A DNA stretch of 64,000 nucleotides from Druceiella hillmani. Its lineage: Eukaryota; Arthropoda; Insecta; Lepidoptera; Hepialidae. Below are positions 35,601 to 52,000 of this stretch, piece by piece (the first letter of the stretch is position 1; each line of letters opens with the position of its first letter). The stretch is taken from positions 11,196,001 through 11,260,000 of the forward strand of contig JAYKKI010000061.1 in assembly GCA_039881145.1 (NCBI GenBank), given 5' to 3'. The notes under the pieces were generated by a model. That model was not told the origin of the DNA. It did not search any database and was given only the letters and a program-made list of their open reading frames with translations. Position numbers and translations under genes: made by a program.

Positions 35601-38337
35601 TATTTTTACTTTTCCATGTAACTTTCCTAAATCTTTCCCTATACTTTTTTCTATATTTAATTGCATCTAACTTTATACATGCTTCTTCGTTCTTACATCT
35701 TCGTAAATGTATACGGGATTTATTGCTTCTAAGTTTGTAAATATATATGGGGTATATTGCATCTAAGTTTGTAAATATATATGGAGTTTATTGCTTCTAA
35801 GTTTGTAAATATATATGGGATGTTTTGCATTTAAGTTTGTAAATATATATGGGGTTTGTTACTTCTAAGTTTGTAAATATATATATGGGGTTTATTGCTT
35901 TCAAGTTTGTAAATATATATGGAGTTTATTTCTTCTAAGTTTGTAAATATATATGGGGTTTATTACTTCTAAGTTTGTATATATATATATATATATATGG
36001 GGTTTACTACTTCTAAGTTTGTAAATATATATGGGATTTTTTGCTTCTAAGTTTGTAAATATATAGCGGGTTTATTGCTTCTAAGTTTTCTAAATATATA
36101 CGGGGTTTATTGCTTCTAAGTTTGTAAATATATATGGAATGTATGCTTCTAAATTTGTAAATATATACGGGGTTTATTGCTTCCAAGTTTGTAAATATAT
36201 ATGGGGTCGTATTTTTAAATTTGAGTAATTCAATAAAATACAAAATTGGCATGAAATTGATTCAAATATCAGTATTTTCTGTCTTGAAAATAAGTATAAA
36301 TTATTTTTTTTAATGTATTTCAAATATATTTTATAACAATATTAAAAATAAAAGTATAGTTAATAAAACCCTTTTGTAGACTAAAAAAAATTAAATTAAA
36401 TATAAAAATTTTGATCAATAGTGGAGGTTTCTCCTAATTTTTTAAATAACCTTAAAATAAGAATAAAGTAATTGACAAAACAATTAATTTTAATGTAAAG
36501 AAAGCATGTAAAAATTAACTTTAATGTAAAAGAATTTTTTTAACTGTAATTTTATTTTTTTCGTCTTAAAACAAAATATTTATGCTAAACAAATTTTAAA
36601 CACTAAACAAAAGCTTTTGTAGGTTTTTTTATTACAATTTTATTTTTTTTAATTAGTGTACTGTCATCATTTCTTAATACGTATGCAAATTTTAAATAAT
36701 TCTGACGTCTGAAAGTAGATGAAAATGTAATTGAAAGATTGCATAACATTTATACATACAGTAACAGCTAATAAAAGCGTGTCAATAATGAATGTTAAAT
36801 AATTAATCGAGCTTAAATTATAAAAGAAATATCTATCCAGATTAAACATTGATTTTGTGATCTTAGCCCACGGTTGACATCTTTGGGTAGTTCATTTCTC
36901 AAAAAGATTCCTGTTCTTAACTTCAAATTTCTTTGAACTCATGATCTGATTATAAGATTTCTCATTTAAATTACAATTTAATTAAAATTTTGAACTACAA
37001 ACAAGTGAAATGATCCTTTTTTGGACACTCTCTTTGGTCTGCATATAGATCTTTTTTGGGGTTAAAGGGATTGACCACGAGGAAAAAGGCTGTATAATAA
37101 ACTTTACTCTCCGTTGCTTATGCACTGCGCTTACGCAACTTTCATGGCGCGGAGTGAGGTAATAGGGGTGGCAGGAGAACCGGTCTCGACATGCGCTTTA
37201 AATGACCAATGTATATGTAAAAAAATTACGCGATTTGATTATTTTTTAGTTTTCCATGGCAAAAAATATCAAAATTCAGAAAAAAAGTGTAAAAAATACT
37301 TCATTATATTTCTCTAAGTCAAACTTTATAAATGTAGATATTTATAAAACGATTCTACATTCAAAGAGTATATAAGAAACAGAATTTACAGAATGAATCA
37401 ATTTTATGTAAATGCATGTATATTTTTTGTTTTTTTTTTAATAAAATCATGTGTGGCGAATCGCCATACTGAAATGTATGGGGGAATCGACACTGACATT
37501 TGTAGACATTCCACTGCCAATTCGACCGCCAATTGTCTAACACAAGTTGGTTCTACATGCTTTAATCAATATTAGACTTTCATAACTTGTTCATTAAACA
37601 CGATTCTTTTTACTAACCACCTATGGTCTTGATCATTGTATTCATTATGTAGTGTAATATTTTTTTAATGGTTTTTCATGTTTTTTGTTGCAAAACTTAT
37701 GTAATCAAATTAACCTTTTACATTCCTTATCTAAATAAATAAATTCGTATGTATTGTACATACGAAATAAATTTATTCTAATTTGGACACATAATTTTGT
37801 CGATTACTTTCGTAACGAAAATAATTCCATGTGTTTCCTATTGAGTATTGATACTTTTTAGCCTACAGATTTGTAATTTTGTATTTTATTTTATATTAAT
37901 TTTATTACTTAAAAAAGTAACCAATCATTAATAGATGTCTAGAAGTGAAGTATATTAATCCTGAACTTAAGAAATCGGAGGTAACCATTTTATTCGAAGA
38001 AAGTTATCATCGCTGGCACTGTGCAGATGCAGCGATATCTTTTTAACGAAACTATGGTTTCATTTTATTGTTCATTTTTAACGAAACTATGGATTCATTT
38101 TATTGTTCATTAAGATGCAGCGATATATTTTTAACGAAACTATGGTTTCATTTTATTGTTCATTAAGTCGTTTTAGGAGAACTGCTAATGTTATTTGTTT
38201 GTTTCATAAAAAATATCAACGAAACTTATTTTCTCTAATTCTTCCTATTAAGGTCTCCAAGTATTATTCAATTAAAAAAAGTACATAAATTGATTACATT
38301 CTAATAGGTTTACTAGGTAATATGTTTGTTAAATATA

Positions 38338-38387
<50 letters not shown>

Positions 38388-38661
38388 CAAAGAATAATAC
38401 CTTTTAATACTGGAAATCATGGTAGGTCCAACCAATATTTTACTGTATTGCCTTTAACACATGTCTATCTATCTGCCTGATAAGTACAACGTACTGGACT
38501 ACAAGCCTAGGTAGTTTGACTTAGTGAGTGTGTCACGCGCTGTAGGTAAGTAATCGTACATAAATTGCGTGTTAATATAGGTCTGCCGATGGTAATTTTA
38601 TGCACGAGTAACGCAAAATAAATAGGTACCATAAGATATAAATTAATTACCGTGAAATTAA

Positions 38662-38719
<58 letters not shown>

Positions 38720-41700
38720 AGAGTCAAACTTATATACCGTTCCATTAATCATGCGCGGAGTGGTAACCGATAACATCAACTCAAAGTAAGCGTTTTCCGC
38801 ATGCCCGTTCAATTTATATTACTCGTGGCTCGTTCGTGACAGCTTGAGAACTTTTGTTTGTTCCAAGACTGATTGTAACTCCACTCGTCTATCATTATTT
38901 TCAAATTTTTCGATTTCGTCTAATATTACCTGATTAATATTTCGTCTGACCGTCAAGTTTTATGCATCACTAATTTTTTTCATTAGTAGGATAATTTAAT
39001 ATTTACCCTTTCATTTTTTCTCGTGACAATTTTTACCTTTTTATTTTCAATTTCAACAAAATTGTTACATATTTATAAAGCACTTTTACATTTTTACTGC
39101 CACCACCAGACTATCCATTTAACAAAGAATCATCAAGAGAATAATTATCTGATATATTTTCAATATCCTCATTCCTATTAACATCATTTTTCATTATATA
39201 AACCCATCATTTTCATTATTAATAACCCCCGGTGTATTTTCTGGAAAAGTTGCATCCAACCCGAATTTCTATGTTTGGTAATACGGCCACGTAAAATCAA
39301 AATATCATTGACGTCTCCATCGTCGCCATAGTAAACCTGCGAAGCTTTTCATTTCTTTTTAAATGTGGCCTTTGAAATTCTTCCCTTTCTTTTTCAGCAG
39401 AGCCACTGTAAATAACATAGTATATTTCTTATTTATTTTTAATACCTTTCAACTGGACTGACCTATAAATTATTTTGTCCTAATAATTTCGTCTTGCGGC
39501 AAGTACTACACGCAAGTTTACTTATAAAATATGTAAAGCCATTTGGAAAATTTTTACGGACGTTGTCGTGTCAAAATCTACACAGTTAAAAAATAATATT
39601 CAAAACTTTTATTTTCTACGAAAATTCCCCGATTTCCGTGTCAACTGCCCGAATCGATTCGGTTCGAAATATTTTAATTCCAAAACTTGCAATGCATGTG
39701 CAGGTGCGTATGTACGTACAGTATATGTATATGTGTCGCGTGCTTACGTATGTGAGTGTGTGTGTGTGCATGCGTGTGTACATGCGTGCGTGTGTACGTG
39801 TGTGTGCTTGCGTGCGTGCGTATATATGTGTTTATATAAATTATATTATGTAATAAGTTTTGACTAACACTTAAATAATATGCCAGTAACTGTAAGGAAA
39901 TTATATGTTCACTGTTTAAAAAAATATTGAAAAAAGTGTTAACGAATATGATCAAAACTTTGTATTACAATTTCAGGAAATTAACATTGAAAAAATCATA
40001 GCTCACGAGCTTTACAGTCGCTCCAATGTCGGTAATGACGTAGCGCTCCTCAGATTAGCAAGCCCCATCAATTTAAATGTCGGTGAGTTTACTGTTAAAT
40101 TTAATTATCAGTGAGAAGGCCCTTTCAGCAGAATGTGAAGTAAATTTTAAACACACTCATAAGCGAAATTATCTAAAACAGATAACAGGAGCTGTTTTGC
40201 TAACACTTTAGAGATTTGAGAAATCTGAATTACCTACAAAATTATCGAAATAAAAATCTAACTTAACGTTTTGGAATCCAGTTTTCCCTTTTGTAAAATC
40301 GTTGGTAGTCATGTGTTAAAATCGATTGCATTAATTTTTAAGAAAATGTCGAACAGGATAAGTTATTTTTCGTAATATTTTTATCTAATACAGAAAAGCG
40401 GTAATCAAAAGATTATTTTTTTTACCTTTAATTCTGTACTAATACCACAAACAGTAAAGACATTATGGTTTATCAATTTTCCACTCCAAGATATCTCAAT
40501 TATTAATCGCTTATGTTCTAGTCCTGGTGTGTTATGTGAAATTAAGAACCAAATACTTTCTAGCAGCAATGTCACAATATGTACCACTTTCTTTCTAACA
40601 TTTATAAGATTGTAAGTAATAATTTGGAGGTGATCCCAAGTGGTTGTAGCAATGATCCTTTTCTCTCTTTGTCAAATTGTATCGAAACTGAATGCATGAT
40701 GCTGCATAATTAATATTTGGTTAATTGCATTCTGTTACAGAAAACGCATCGCCAATCTGCTTGCCTTTATACAAAAATTTGTTAAATACGGATTTGATTG
40801 GGAAGAACTTAACAGTAGCCGGTTGGGGAATCACAGAAAAACACAAACAGTCTGACGTTCTACTCCACGCGGCTGTTAACGTGATCAGTAACGAGGAATG
40901 CGAGGGACGATACAAGTTAGCATATTTATTTATTTAATTAATAAAACTTTCATATTTTATATGCTATGATTGTCAAAATTAAGCTCTGGGGGATCCGGGA
41001 TTGCTGATCCTCCAGGTTATAAAGAATATCGTAGTTTTTCTTTTACTTTTGGGGTATACACAGTTTTCTTTATAACTAAATGTTTTATTGAAATGATTGA
41101 GTATAATGCAAATCTTAAATACAACATAAAAAGTTGTAAATTTTTCCCAAATTATGACTCAGAGTGAGGCTGATGAACAATTTCTATAAACGCCCTTTTT
41201 TGAAGTACCAACCAACATCTGATGCCGCAGATCTGCACTTAAAGTTGCCGTTACCAAACCTGCCTTTATTTCAAACCCAGCTATCTACCTCCATACCTTA
41301 ACTAAATGCCACAAAATCAAATTTTATGGGACGACACTACCTCTAGAGTTCTGCAATTTTGACGATCAATTTTTTTGTACTGAATACACTTTGGAACACC
41401 ATAGAGAATAAACACTTCAATAAATTTTAACCCAGTTTTGTTCGCAAATAAACAAGTTAACAAAGTAACGTTTTAGTAAACACAGTCACAATTTGAAAAT
41501 ATGTAACTGTGTAAATAGAAATTCAAAATAAATTATATTCTTCGACAAACAGAATGAGCAAAACATTAATTTAGTTGTGAAATGAGGTCTTTGTCTCTCC
41601 TTTTTTTTTAAATGAAGTATCTATAAAATGACATGACAATAAGGTCAGTATTTTTATAATTATTCTTAATGAGAATTTTCAATTTGATTTTTATGTAATT

Positions 41701-41853
41701 TATCAATGTTTTCTATTCATTGTTGATGTTATTTTGTTTATAATACCATTGTCGTTTGAAAGTTATTCTCCTAAGTAATTGTATCCTAACTGATATTATA
41801 GTATATACTACATAGAAAGTTTGGATATATAGAGGTATGGATGGATGAATGTG

Positions 41854-41935
<82 letters not shown>

Positions 41936-42407
41936 TATTGGAGCTCATCTCTAGCTTTCACATAAGAGAGTGAAACCCGATGCCATTCTATATAGCGTAG
42001 GTACGTTTAACCTTGAAGATATGTTTCGATTACCAATATTTACTCCATGCTTCCTTCATTCTTTTCTCTGTTTTTCCTGCTGCCTTTTCGTTAATAGAGA
42101 TTTATTCAAATTGCATACATATATCTGATTTTAAATTACATTTGAATTCCATTTATTATTACGAATGATTTTGTCGAATTAGTTTCTAGATTGATCTTTA
42201 TATCAGGATCTTGCAGCATATACACTCGGTTTTTAAGGTTTAAGGTTAGTATGACAATATGATTGTTATTAAATGTATTGCTCACAACATTTGCAGGACA
42301 CTTATTGGCTTATTATTTTCGATATTCAGGAGATTTAATTTCTTGGAGTGTTTTTCACATTCATAAGATATGAAATTATTTTTCAATAAATTATTTAATA
42401 TAAAATA

Positions 42408-42476
<69 letters not shown>

Positions 42477-42955
42477 TTATCTGAAAATAAAAAACACCTT
42501 TTGAAAGTTCATTAAGTTCATTCCTTCTTGATCGTGCAGTAGTTTATAAATAGATGTTATAACAGCATCATACTAGTTTAATAATATGCAAATTCCATCC
42601 ACACTTTTTGATTTTCTCGTAAAAGTGCATCTTATGATTTCGATACTTAAGTTATCTTTTTTTGTAGAAACTGTTTGTTAATACTACTGTCACTCGTAGC
42701 ATTCTGCTCCCATTGTCGTATCACTTATCATCACCGTCGACACCGAAATCGAAGAATGTAATTACAAAGGAAAAATTTACACAAGTAATCGTTTATCCTA
42801 TCATTGACTCCGAACAGATACGTACTACGAGAATATTGCAATGGAAAAGCAACGTACGTGATGTTTATCTATTTGTTTTATGTATGAAGTGTTATGCAAT
42901 TTAATTTGCTATGCATCTTTCGTTCATTTTTCTTGCAAAAATATTAGACAATATA

Positions 42956-43004
<49 letters not shown>

Positions 43005-46000
43005 AGTACAAAAAGTATTTTTGCATTAATGGGTAATCAATATATGTTATAAAAGTAAGTGTACAATGTGCGTACCGCTAAAACTCAGGAACGAGTCCCG
43101 GTACGATCAAAGGAGTTATATGGTGTGGTAGCCATTTATCCCCATCCATAAAGATTTCCGTTTTTATCTGAAGGGCGTGCTTAAGAGCTGAAAGTTTCGT
43201 CCTCTAGAAATTTCTAGAACATTCGAGGGTATTCAGAAGCATTCCACCACATTCCAGGACATCCCTGAATATTTTGAAATGTTGTGGAATGTTTGGGAAT
43301 AGTATGGAACATCTCCGAAACATCCAGGAATATCCCAGATTATTGTGAAACACATGGTATGGGTATACAAAGCAAGATACGTCGTGGTTTAGAACGTCAG
43401 TTTTTTATCATTGAAATGCAGTGAGTAAATAAAAACAAACAGTGAAGTGTGAGTAATCAAAGTGATACAGTGACAAATCGAAAATAAAGCATGGAAAGTG
43501 TACTTAGTGTATTTTTTAATAAAAAGTTGAATTGGTTTATGCTTTATACAATACCAAAACACAGAAGAGGAGGAAATCTTGCCAGTTCTAAAGCAAAACA
43601 TCGAAAACGCGTTTACATTCCCAACAAACGAGAATGAGCACCGTGAGAAGCAGAGAATCCGAAGAACAACGAAATGAACAAATTGATGAATCAAGAATTG
43701 CGACATAATTTTATGATAAAAGATTGCGAATACAAGCCACCTGCAGAAATATCACCCTATGAGAAGCACGAACGAGGACAAGTAAACAGTACAACCTAAC
43801 AAATGAAGCATTCTACTACGACCCGACGAAAGAATATAACAAACAGCAACACGTAGGAATCGGAAAAATGGATAACATCTGCCAATTTTGCAACGCGAAA
43901 AAATTCAGTAGAGATAAACCAGGCATATGTTGCATGAAATTCAATTACCACCAATGGAAGCACCTCCGCAGGCAATTCTATATTACACGACCGGGGCCCC
44001 AGAATCAAAAACTTTCTACAAAATAATTCCAGAATCACAACACTTTCTTCCAAATATAAAACGGTACAATGTCTGCTACCTTTCGGTGTCACTTCGATCA
44101 ACACTGACAGATGAAATAGATTTTGTTTTTTCCATCCAAGGACAAATCCATCACAATATGGGATCACTACTACCACTACCCAATGAAGACTAGATAATTT
44201 CGGGAAGTATATTTCATAGGAAATAAAGAAATAGAAATTGATCAACGATAAATAAACATCAATGGATTGAGACGAGAAATAATCCAAGATGAACAGAGGA
44301 TATTACACAAATACAATCAACTTATTCACATATTCAAAACAGCACTAGACCGAATTATTTCGGATGACTATAAAGTTATAATTCGAGTCGACAAGGAACC
44401 ATATGGAGAACACGAACGTCGATTTAATGCACCTCGGATAGAGGAAGTCGCAATCCTTATTGTGAACAGTGAAAACACAAGCCGTGACATAATTATACAA
44501 AGAAGAAGAGAAGGACTACTATGCATTGCAGAGACACACCATTCGTGTGATGACCTCCAATATATATTAATATATCTACACAGAGAGGATGGATATCATT
44601 AAAATGTGAAATAATTACAACCTGAAACAGGCACAGAAACAAACAAAAAAGTCAAGTCCAAGAAGTTCTATGCTTCCCACTTAATGATTAGAGATAATGG
44701 AACATACAATCACATTCTCAACACTCGCCGTATATTCCAACAATTCCTGATAGGTATGTATGCAAAAATAGAAGCGGAACGGATGCTTTACATAAAACTG
44801 AATTAGAAGAAACTACGCACGGAAGAATACATTCACCTTCGGGACTCGGCCATAAATGACGAAAACATTGAAGACACTGGAACCATGGTAATCTTATGGA
44901 ACTACACGAGTTTTCCAACAAAAACAAATGAGATTTATTGAAGTCATCACAAAATACCACATCTTTGTAACCGTTAGATTTTGAATGTATACAATCGTAT
45001 GGCAAAAACGAGGACTGCTTCACTCACACAATCTCATATAGTTACATGACGGAATTCATCGCACGGATATCGATAAAATCATCCAAACTGAATTTCCCAA
45101 TCCATAAGAAGATCCGGAGCTTTACGACATGGTTGTGAAAAACATGATTCTAGGACCATGCTGCTCAAGAAACTCCAATTCGCCATGTATGAGTAATGGA
45201 GAATGTACAAAAAATACCCAAAAACCATAATTAAACGACACACAAATACAGAAGACGATCACCCAAAGTAGGTGGCTTCACAGCAAAAATACAAACACGA
45301 GACAGAGACGAACTACTACACACTACTTTCCAAAATGTTCCAGGCACAAATAAACGTAGAATACTGCAATTCAGTGAAATCCATTAAATATGTCTGTAAG
45401 TATGTGAACAAAGGCAGTGACATGACAGTATTTCAAATAGCCAAAGACAGCTAACAACAAAACAGAAACAACGAGATCCTCATGTACCAAATGGAAAGAA
45501 ACATCAACAGTAATGAAGCAGCGTGATTTTAGTTTTCTCATACACGAACACGAACCAACTGTGCAATATCTAGCAGTACATTTGAAGAATGGACAGTTTC
45601 TTTCACAAAAAACTCCGCCAGAAAAATTGCAACCAAACCACCTAAGAACACAACATTAACAGTTTTTTCCAGCTGTTGCAAACGGATCTAATCGCGAAAA
45701 CATTACTATATGTCGACGTCCCTGTGTATTATACGTGGAATACAACAAGAAAAATCTTTCAACGACAAAACCAAGAAATTCCAGTAGAGGATCATCCATG
45801 AAAACTAATGCACTAGGCCGAGTACACACCGTACATCCAAACAACGCCGAATGTTTCTATCTCCGGATGTTGTTACACGTAAGATGAGGACCAACAAGTT
45901 TCACGGATCTCAAGACTGTTGACGGTTACCTATGCCAGACATACAGAGGAGCATGCCAACGCTTAGGACTACTAAAAAACGATAACCACTGGGAATTAAC

Positions 46001-49000
46001 AATACAAAAACCTCACTTACAGCCTTAGCTGAAAGAGAATTTTTCGCCATAATACTAACAACATGTAACATATCGAATCCAAAACAGCTATGGGACTCCT
46101 TCAAAGAGAGTATGAGTGATGACAACTGTACCAAATCCAACAAATTCATCAAATTCAACGACAACATTTTCATTGAAACACTCATTCGCCTAGAAGACAA
46201 ATGTTTAGCAATAAAAAACCAGACCTTTATGCAACTTTGGATGCCAGCACCACGACAGATTTCAGTGTGCCAAACTTCGAAAGTACAAAGAAAAAAAGCT
46301 ACAACATCAACGAACTACTTCAATATATTGCTCATGACAAACCACTCCTCAACGACAATAAACAAATTACAACGTTATCATGGACCAGATCAACAACACT
46401 AGCGGAATTATTTACTTGTACGCACCAGGCGGCACCAGGAAAATATTTCTAATAAATCTATTGCTGGGATAAACACGTGCTAAACAACACATTGTACTTG
46501 TACTGGCATCGTCCGGCATTGCCCCCACACTTACGGAAGGAGGACGAATGGCCCATTCCACCCTACAACTACCGTTGAGTATAACCGAAGAACAATTCCC
46601 GTATGTAAAATCTCGAGAGCATATAGACGGGGTGAACTTCTAAAGCAAGCTAAAATTATCTTCTGGGACGAATGCATAATAGCACATAAAAAATCACTCA
46701 AAGCCATAGACAGAACATTACAAGATTTTCGAGGCACTCTGAAGTGATGGGAGGAGCTCTAGTCACACTCTCAGAAGATTTTCGACAAACACTTCCAGCT
46801 ATCCCCAAGTCAACACCAGTAAACGAAATCAATTCATGCTTAAAAAAAATCACATCTTTGGCCACACATACAAATATTACGACTAACAAATAATATGAGA
46901 ATTGAACTATCGAAAGACGAAAAAAATATTTTACAAGCAGGCGAATGCACATATTCTACTGACTAGACGACCGGCCTCATTGAACTCAACAGTGATTTCT
47001 GCAACATAGCCACTACTGAGAACGACCTCATAGACCAAATTTATCCAAACATTGTCCACAACTATATCAATTCGGAGTGGCTATTTCTGAGGGTAATTTT
47101 GGCAACAAAAAATAATATTGTGGATGATATCAATTTAAAACGAAATTCCCGGAGGAGAGAGTATAGAAATCGTTCGATATTATGGTAAACGTTAAAGAAA
47201 ATTTCAACTTCCCTACAGAATTAATAAACCCTTTACAGGTACCAGGAACGTCATTAAACTGCCTTTTACTTAAAACGTAATCACCGACCATACTACTCAA
47301 AAATAACTACGTTATCATGGACCGGATCAACAACAACGATTAATACAATATTGTTTCATTTATACTTTAAATTAATGATGGTATTAGTCTAATTTTAATT
47401 ACGATTTCCAAATAGATCCCTATGGCTTATTCATTATTTAACATGGCAACACTCACAAATGACTATTTAAACCCATCAGAAAATCTAACCAATTAGAAAT
47501 TAAAATACAAATATGGATGTCATGAAATGAAATGCGTACTTAGTAAATTAACAGATTATAAAAGGAAGCAAATGGATCGAATTAAGCACACAACTCTTTT
47601 GCTTTATTTCGTTAATTTACTATTCATTACCATTATAGTATTTAAGTGAAGAATAGAAAGTAAATTAAGAATGAAACCTACGCCTTTGTTTTCTTGTTTC
47701 TTCCAACGGGTAAATGACAATTCACCTTGTTATTTGACTACGTCATATGTTGTCAAACTGAGAATTAGCTATTTTGCACGGCTTGCTAATTTACACGTAA
47801 TTATGATTTCATGCAAAATTTAAACTTTAATTATTTTATAAACTAGGCGACTAATTGAAAAAATAACATATTGCCGGATTACAGATGATTAATTACGGAT
47901 TACAGATGATAAAAAGTGGTTGAAGTGACTCTATTTAGTAAAGATACATATTGTATAAAGCTGTGGCTTACTCTTTTGTTTAATATGGGGCAGGAAGGCA
48001 TACAACATCACCAACAGAACTCGAACATTATCATAAAAAATTACAGAAAATATATGATCGGGGTAGAAACAAGATGTTAGTCGTTGAATATTTTTGTCTT
48101 AAAGCAATGATTCGTTTATCAAAAGAAAATGTAAAGAAATGAGATCCTAGAACACCAAAAGCTATTTTTACCGAATACCGGATTTATAACTTCTACCTTT
48201 AGAACTGTAATGCAAATCACAGATATACTCTTTCTAGAATCTACAGTAAAAAGAAACCCTGGTCCGGACTTGACAGAATCTTGACGTGGCTCTACGTCTG
48301 AATCCCGGGAGAGCTATACTTCTAATAGCTCTAATGATACGTTAAGTCCCATAAACCTCTCATTGTCTATGAATCAATGCAATACTTTTGAAAATGAGTA
48401 TTCATCAAAATAAAATAGACACTTACCGGACAACAAAGTCAGTTGACTCTAAAGAGTTGAAATTTTCAATTATTAAAGAAAAATAAAAGACACGTAATCC
48501 AAAACCGATGGAAAAAAGTGTTTCCTATTAGGAACAAACTAAAAGGTCCACGTCATAAGTCTCGACTTTGTGTAAAAAACTTTGTGCACACAAATACCCG
48601 ACTAGAATTAACCGCTCAAGAAAATTTTGAAGATAATTCAATTTGATGTCACAACAGGTCTTGTGAGGTGCTTTAAAAGAGAACATATATGTGACTCAAT
48701 CCAAACGACTAGAATGCAAGCCAGGTATGAAGAGAAAGTTTGGCTATATTAAAATTAAGTTAATACTTACTATTAATAAAATTAGTTTAATTAAACTAAT
48801 TTTAAGAAATTGTACGTACATGGCCATTTATTTTTACGTAATTTTTTTTTATATTTTTAATATTTTTGTTAATTATTTTAATAATTTTTATTGAGTAGAT
48901 TGTTTGTGTATCTTAAAGGTGGTCTTTTAAATAATGTTATTAAAATCGGTCTAGTACTTTTTAAGAAAACTAACAAACATGAACTTGTAGGAAATTTGTA

Positions 49001-52000
49001 TTGTAGTTTTTGATGTTAAGATTAAAGTCAGTTGTTTTTACCGTTTTCACAACAGGTTATTTTTTTAGATAAAGTTGTTACTCCATTACAAGAAGCAAAA
49101 AAACAGCTTTTGTTAAAGGAATTATTACAAAGAAAAAAAGTTATCCTACTTTTACTACCAATACCAATTCGAAAAAGATTGACAAACTTATTGGAGAAAT
49201 GATATCCCTTCAAAATTTACCGTTTAATTTTATAAAGGAACTCGGATTTCGCCGTCTTATTCGAGAATTAACCCCAAAATATAATTTTAGACGACGCAAC
49301 TTTTTGTACTGATTTTGTGTGAGAGGAACTGTACAGAAAAGTTACTGAAAAAGTTAAAGAACCGATTGAAAAATATAATTACGTTCGTTTACTACATACA
49401 TTTAGACAGATCCCAGCTTTTGTTTGTGTTCCCAGTTATTGTTCGTGTTGTTGTTCCAGCTAAGTATTTCTTTGTTTAACCTGACTTGCCACAGATTATC
49501 AGAAAATTTGAACGATCATCAATCGTATTAGAATGCGAGACTATTGATGACCGCCACACTGGTGACATAATTGCAGAAAAATTTAACACGATGCTTACTG
49601 AATGGAACATTTCAACTCAACAAGTGCATTGCAAGATAAAAGACGAAGGCTCTAATTCGAAAAGAACTAAGCGGTTAGCGTTATTAAAAACTGACTTGGA
49701 TTGTATCGTTCACAAGACGCAAATTGCTATTCAAAATGATTTATAACCGCACGAAAACATAAAAGACATCAAACAAAAATTTAAGAAAATTTCAACTCAT
49801 CTCAACCACTCAACCATTGCTCAAAAACAACATCAAAAATTTAGGACAGACTGAATCGATCACATCTTAAAGTATTCCAGGATTGTGTGACATGCTGGAA
49901 CAGTACATTTTACATGTTTGAGCGTTTTTTTTTTAAAGTAAAAGATGCGTTAAGTCTTTATACTAACGAAAATAATATTGAATCGACTTTGCAAGACGAG
50001 TGGAAAAAATTAGAATGCTGTCTTGAAGTATTGAAATCTTTTGGAGAAGCCACCGCGAAACGAGCACTCATATTATCTGTGATTCCTATCATTCAAATAA
50101 AAAAATTAAATTTAAAAAAATTGACGACTATTTATCAAAATCACCGGATTTTGTTCGTATTCAGCTGGCAGTCTCAAATGTGAAAACACAATTTTCAGCG
50201 AAATTTTCTTCTTTGGATGATAACAATTTATATGCAATTGCAACGTACGTAGACCCTCGCTATAAGCGTAAATTTATCGACCCAATAGACGGGAACAAAA
50301 TTTTAAAAAATACTTTAGAGATGATAAACGGTCATGTCGTCACTGGTTCTCCTAAGTCGTCTCCAAATACGGAAAAAAACTGAAAGGAAGAGTATGAAAG
50401 ATCCCTTCCACCCGGAACCAGGTACGTCCGGTATGGCTAATAAGACTTGCATAAAAAGCGATCTTGCCGTGATATTACATCGAGTGAAGGTAAAGGTGAA
50501 GAAACACCTGACGTCAGTAGCTCTGATACTCTTCTTCGAAAGGGATTAGTTTTTTATCGCAATAAAAAACACTTGACTGGTAGAAAGTTGATCATGGTGA
50601 GCTTAAAATTCTCTACACGTTTGCACGCAGATATTTGTCATCTAGACCAGCCAATTTTCCCAGTGAACAACTATATAGTGGAGCTGGGTTAATATAAGAT
50701 CGGCTAAGAAACAGGCTGGAAGCTGAGAAGGCTGCCATTTTACTATTAATTAAACATAATTCACCAAACTTTAAATTTAATTATTAAACAATGTTTCATA
50801 ATTCTGTGACCTACTAAAACATAAATTAATCATAACTAAATTCCAGAGTCTGGAATTTTTTAATAATATATGTTTATTTAGGTATTAGTATTTATTAAAG
50901 AGTCCAGACTTAAAATACTAATAAAACTAAAAATTGTTTCACTTTGTTCTCAAAATTTGAATAAATAAAATATATTAAAATGAATACCACCACTTTTATT
51001 TAATGAAATAAATGATAAAATGCGCATCCGCGGATTGGACCTCTAATAATCCGCGTGAAATTAGCGTGCACAATGAAGGACCACACGGACAAACAGACAA
51101 ACCCACAAACAGACAAACATTTTACAAATTCTTGTTTTAAGCATAGTAGCGTGTCTTTAGTAGATGGCACTTAGTTTTACTTGAAAAAATTCAATGTACG
51201 GACGTAGTTTTATGATGATTTTATTATATGTATAGATTAGGAAATTTTACTTGCGTGAAAATTTTAAAATTATAAAAGTAACATAAATGAAATAGTATAA
51301 ACAGGGAATATAAAAAATTGTATAAAAACTAAACCTAAAATTGTATTAACAACAATAAAATAAATACTGATAATTATTTGCCAGTATCTTTTTATTATAT
51401 TTGCATCATTTTACAGGTAATGTAATTCATTTAAAGGAAAGGAAACAAGAATTAAACACGCCGCAATGTTCGGCTAGTTCTTTTCATTAAAGAACACCAT
51501 TTCTAAAAGTTTCTTCAAAATGTTACTTTTGATTTGAATTGCGTGTTACATTACCATACGTCTAATTGACGTGATAATATTAATATTTGTAATGCATGTG
51601 ACACTCCGTTTTGAAGGTCTGATGATATCATCAAGGGTGAATAATTCGTTCAATATGAACCTCAAAACAATTTCACCATCCAAAACACCAACGAACTTCA
51701 GTACTACGTTTATATAGATTGCAGATTTCATATTTGTTATATTTCCTATAAAACTGTCTTCCAGTCTAAATTTTAAAAAAATCGTATGAAAAAACCTCTA
51801 TTCGATTTGAATTGGAAAATAAATGTTTAAAATAACAAGAACAATATACGTCCCTTTATTGCACGATTCCCGATTTGCCCGCTGTACAGCGATGATATCT
51901 CACTCGCACCCATGTCTTACTCTCTCACCCATAATTTTTCTCGCATTTATTAGTTGAAATTGTTACGAAGCAGCAAATTATTTTTATTCAATCCCTATTA

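Noticed and set aside
40916..40937. Alternative gene B ending by reading past the exon 6 donor
   Set aside because: It would remove the catalytic Ser exon, and a good in-phase exon exists at 52256.
43070..43120. tRNA or tRNA-derived SINE, because of ggaacgagtcccgg resembling a B box
   Set aside because: No A box at the right distance and no cloverleaf could be drawn.
45656..46952. Several frames on the - strand of 60-100 codons
   Set aside because: They are antisense shadows of the Helitron Rep-helicase.
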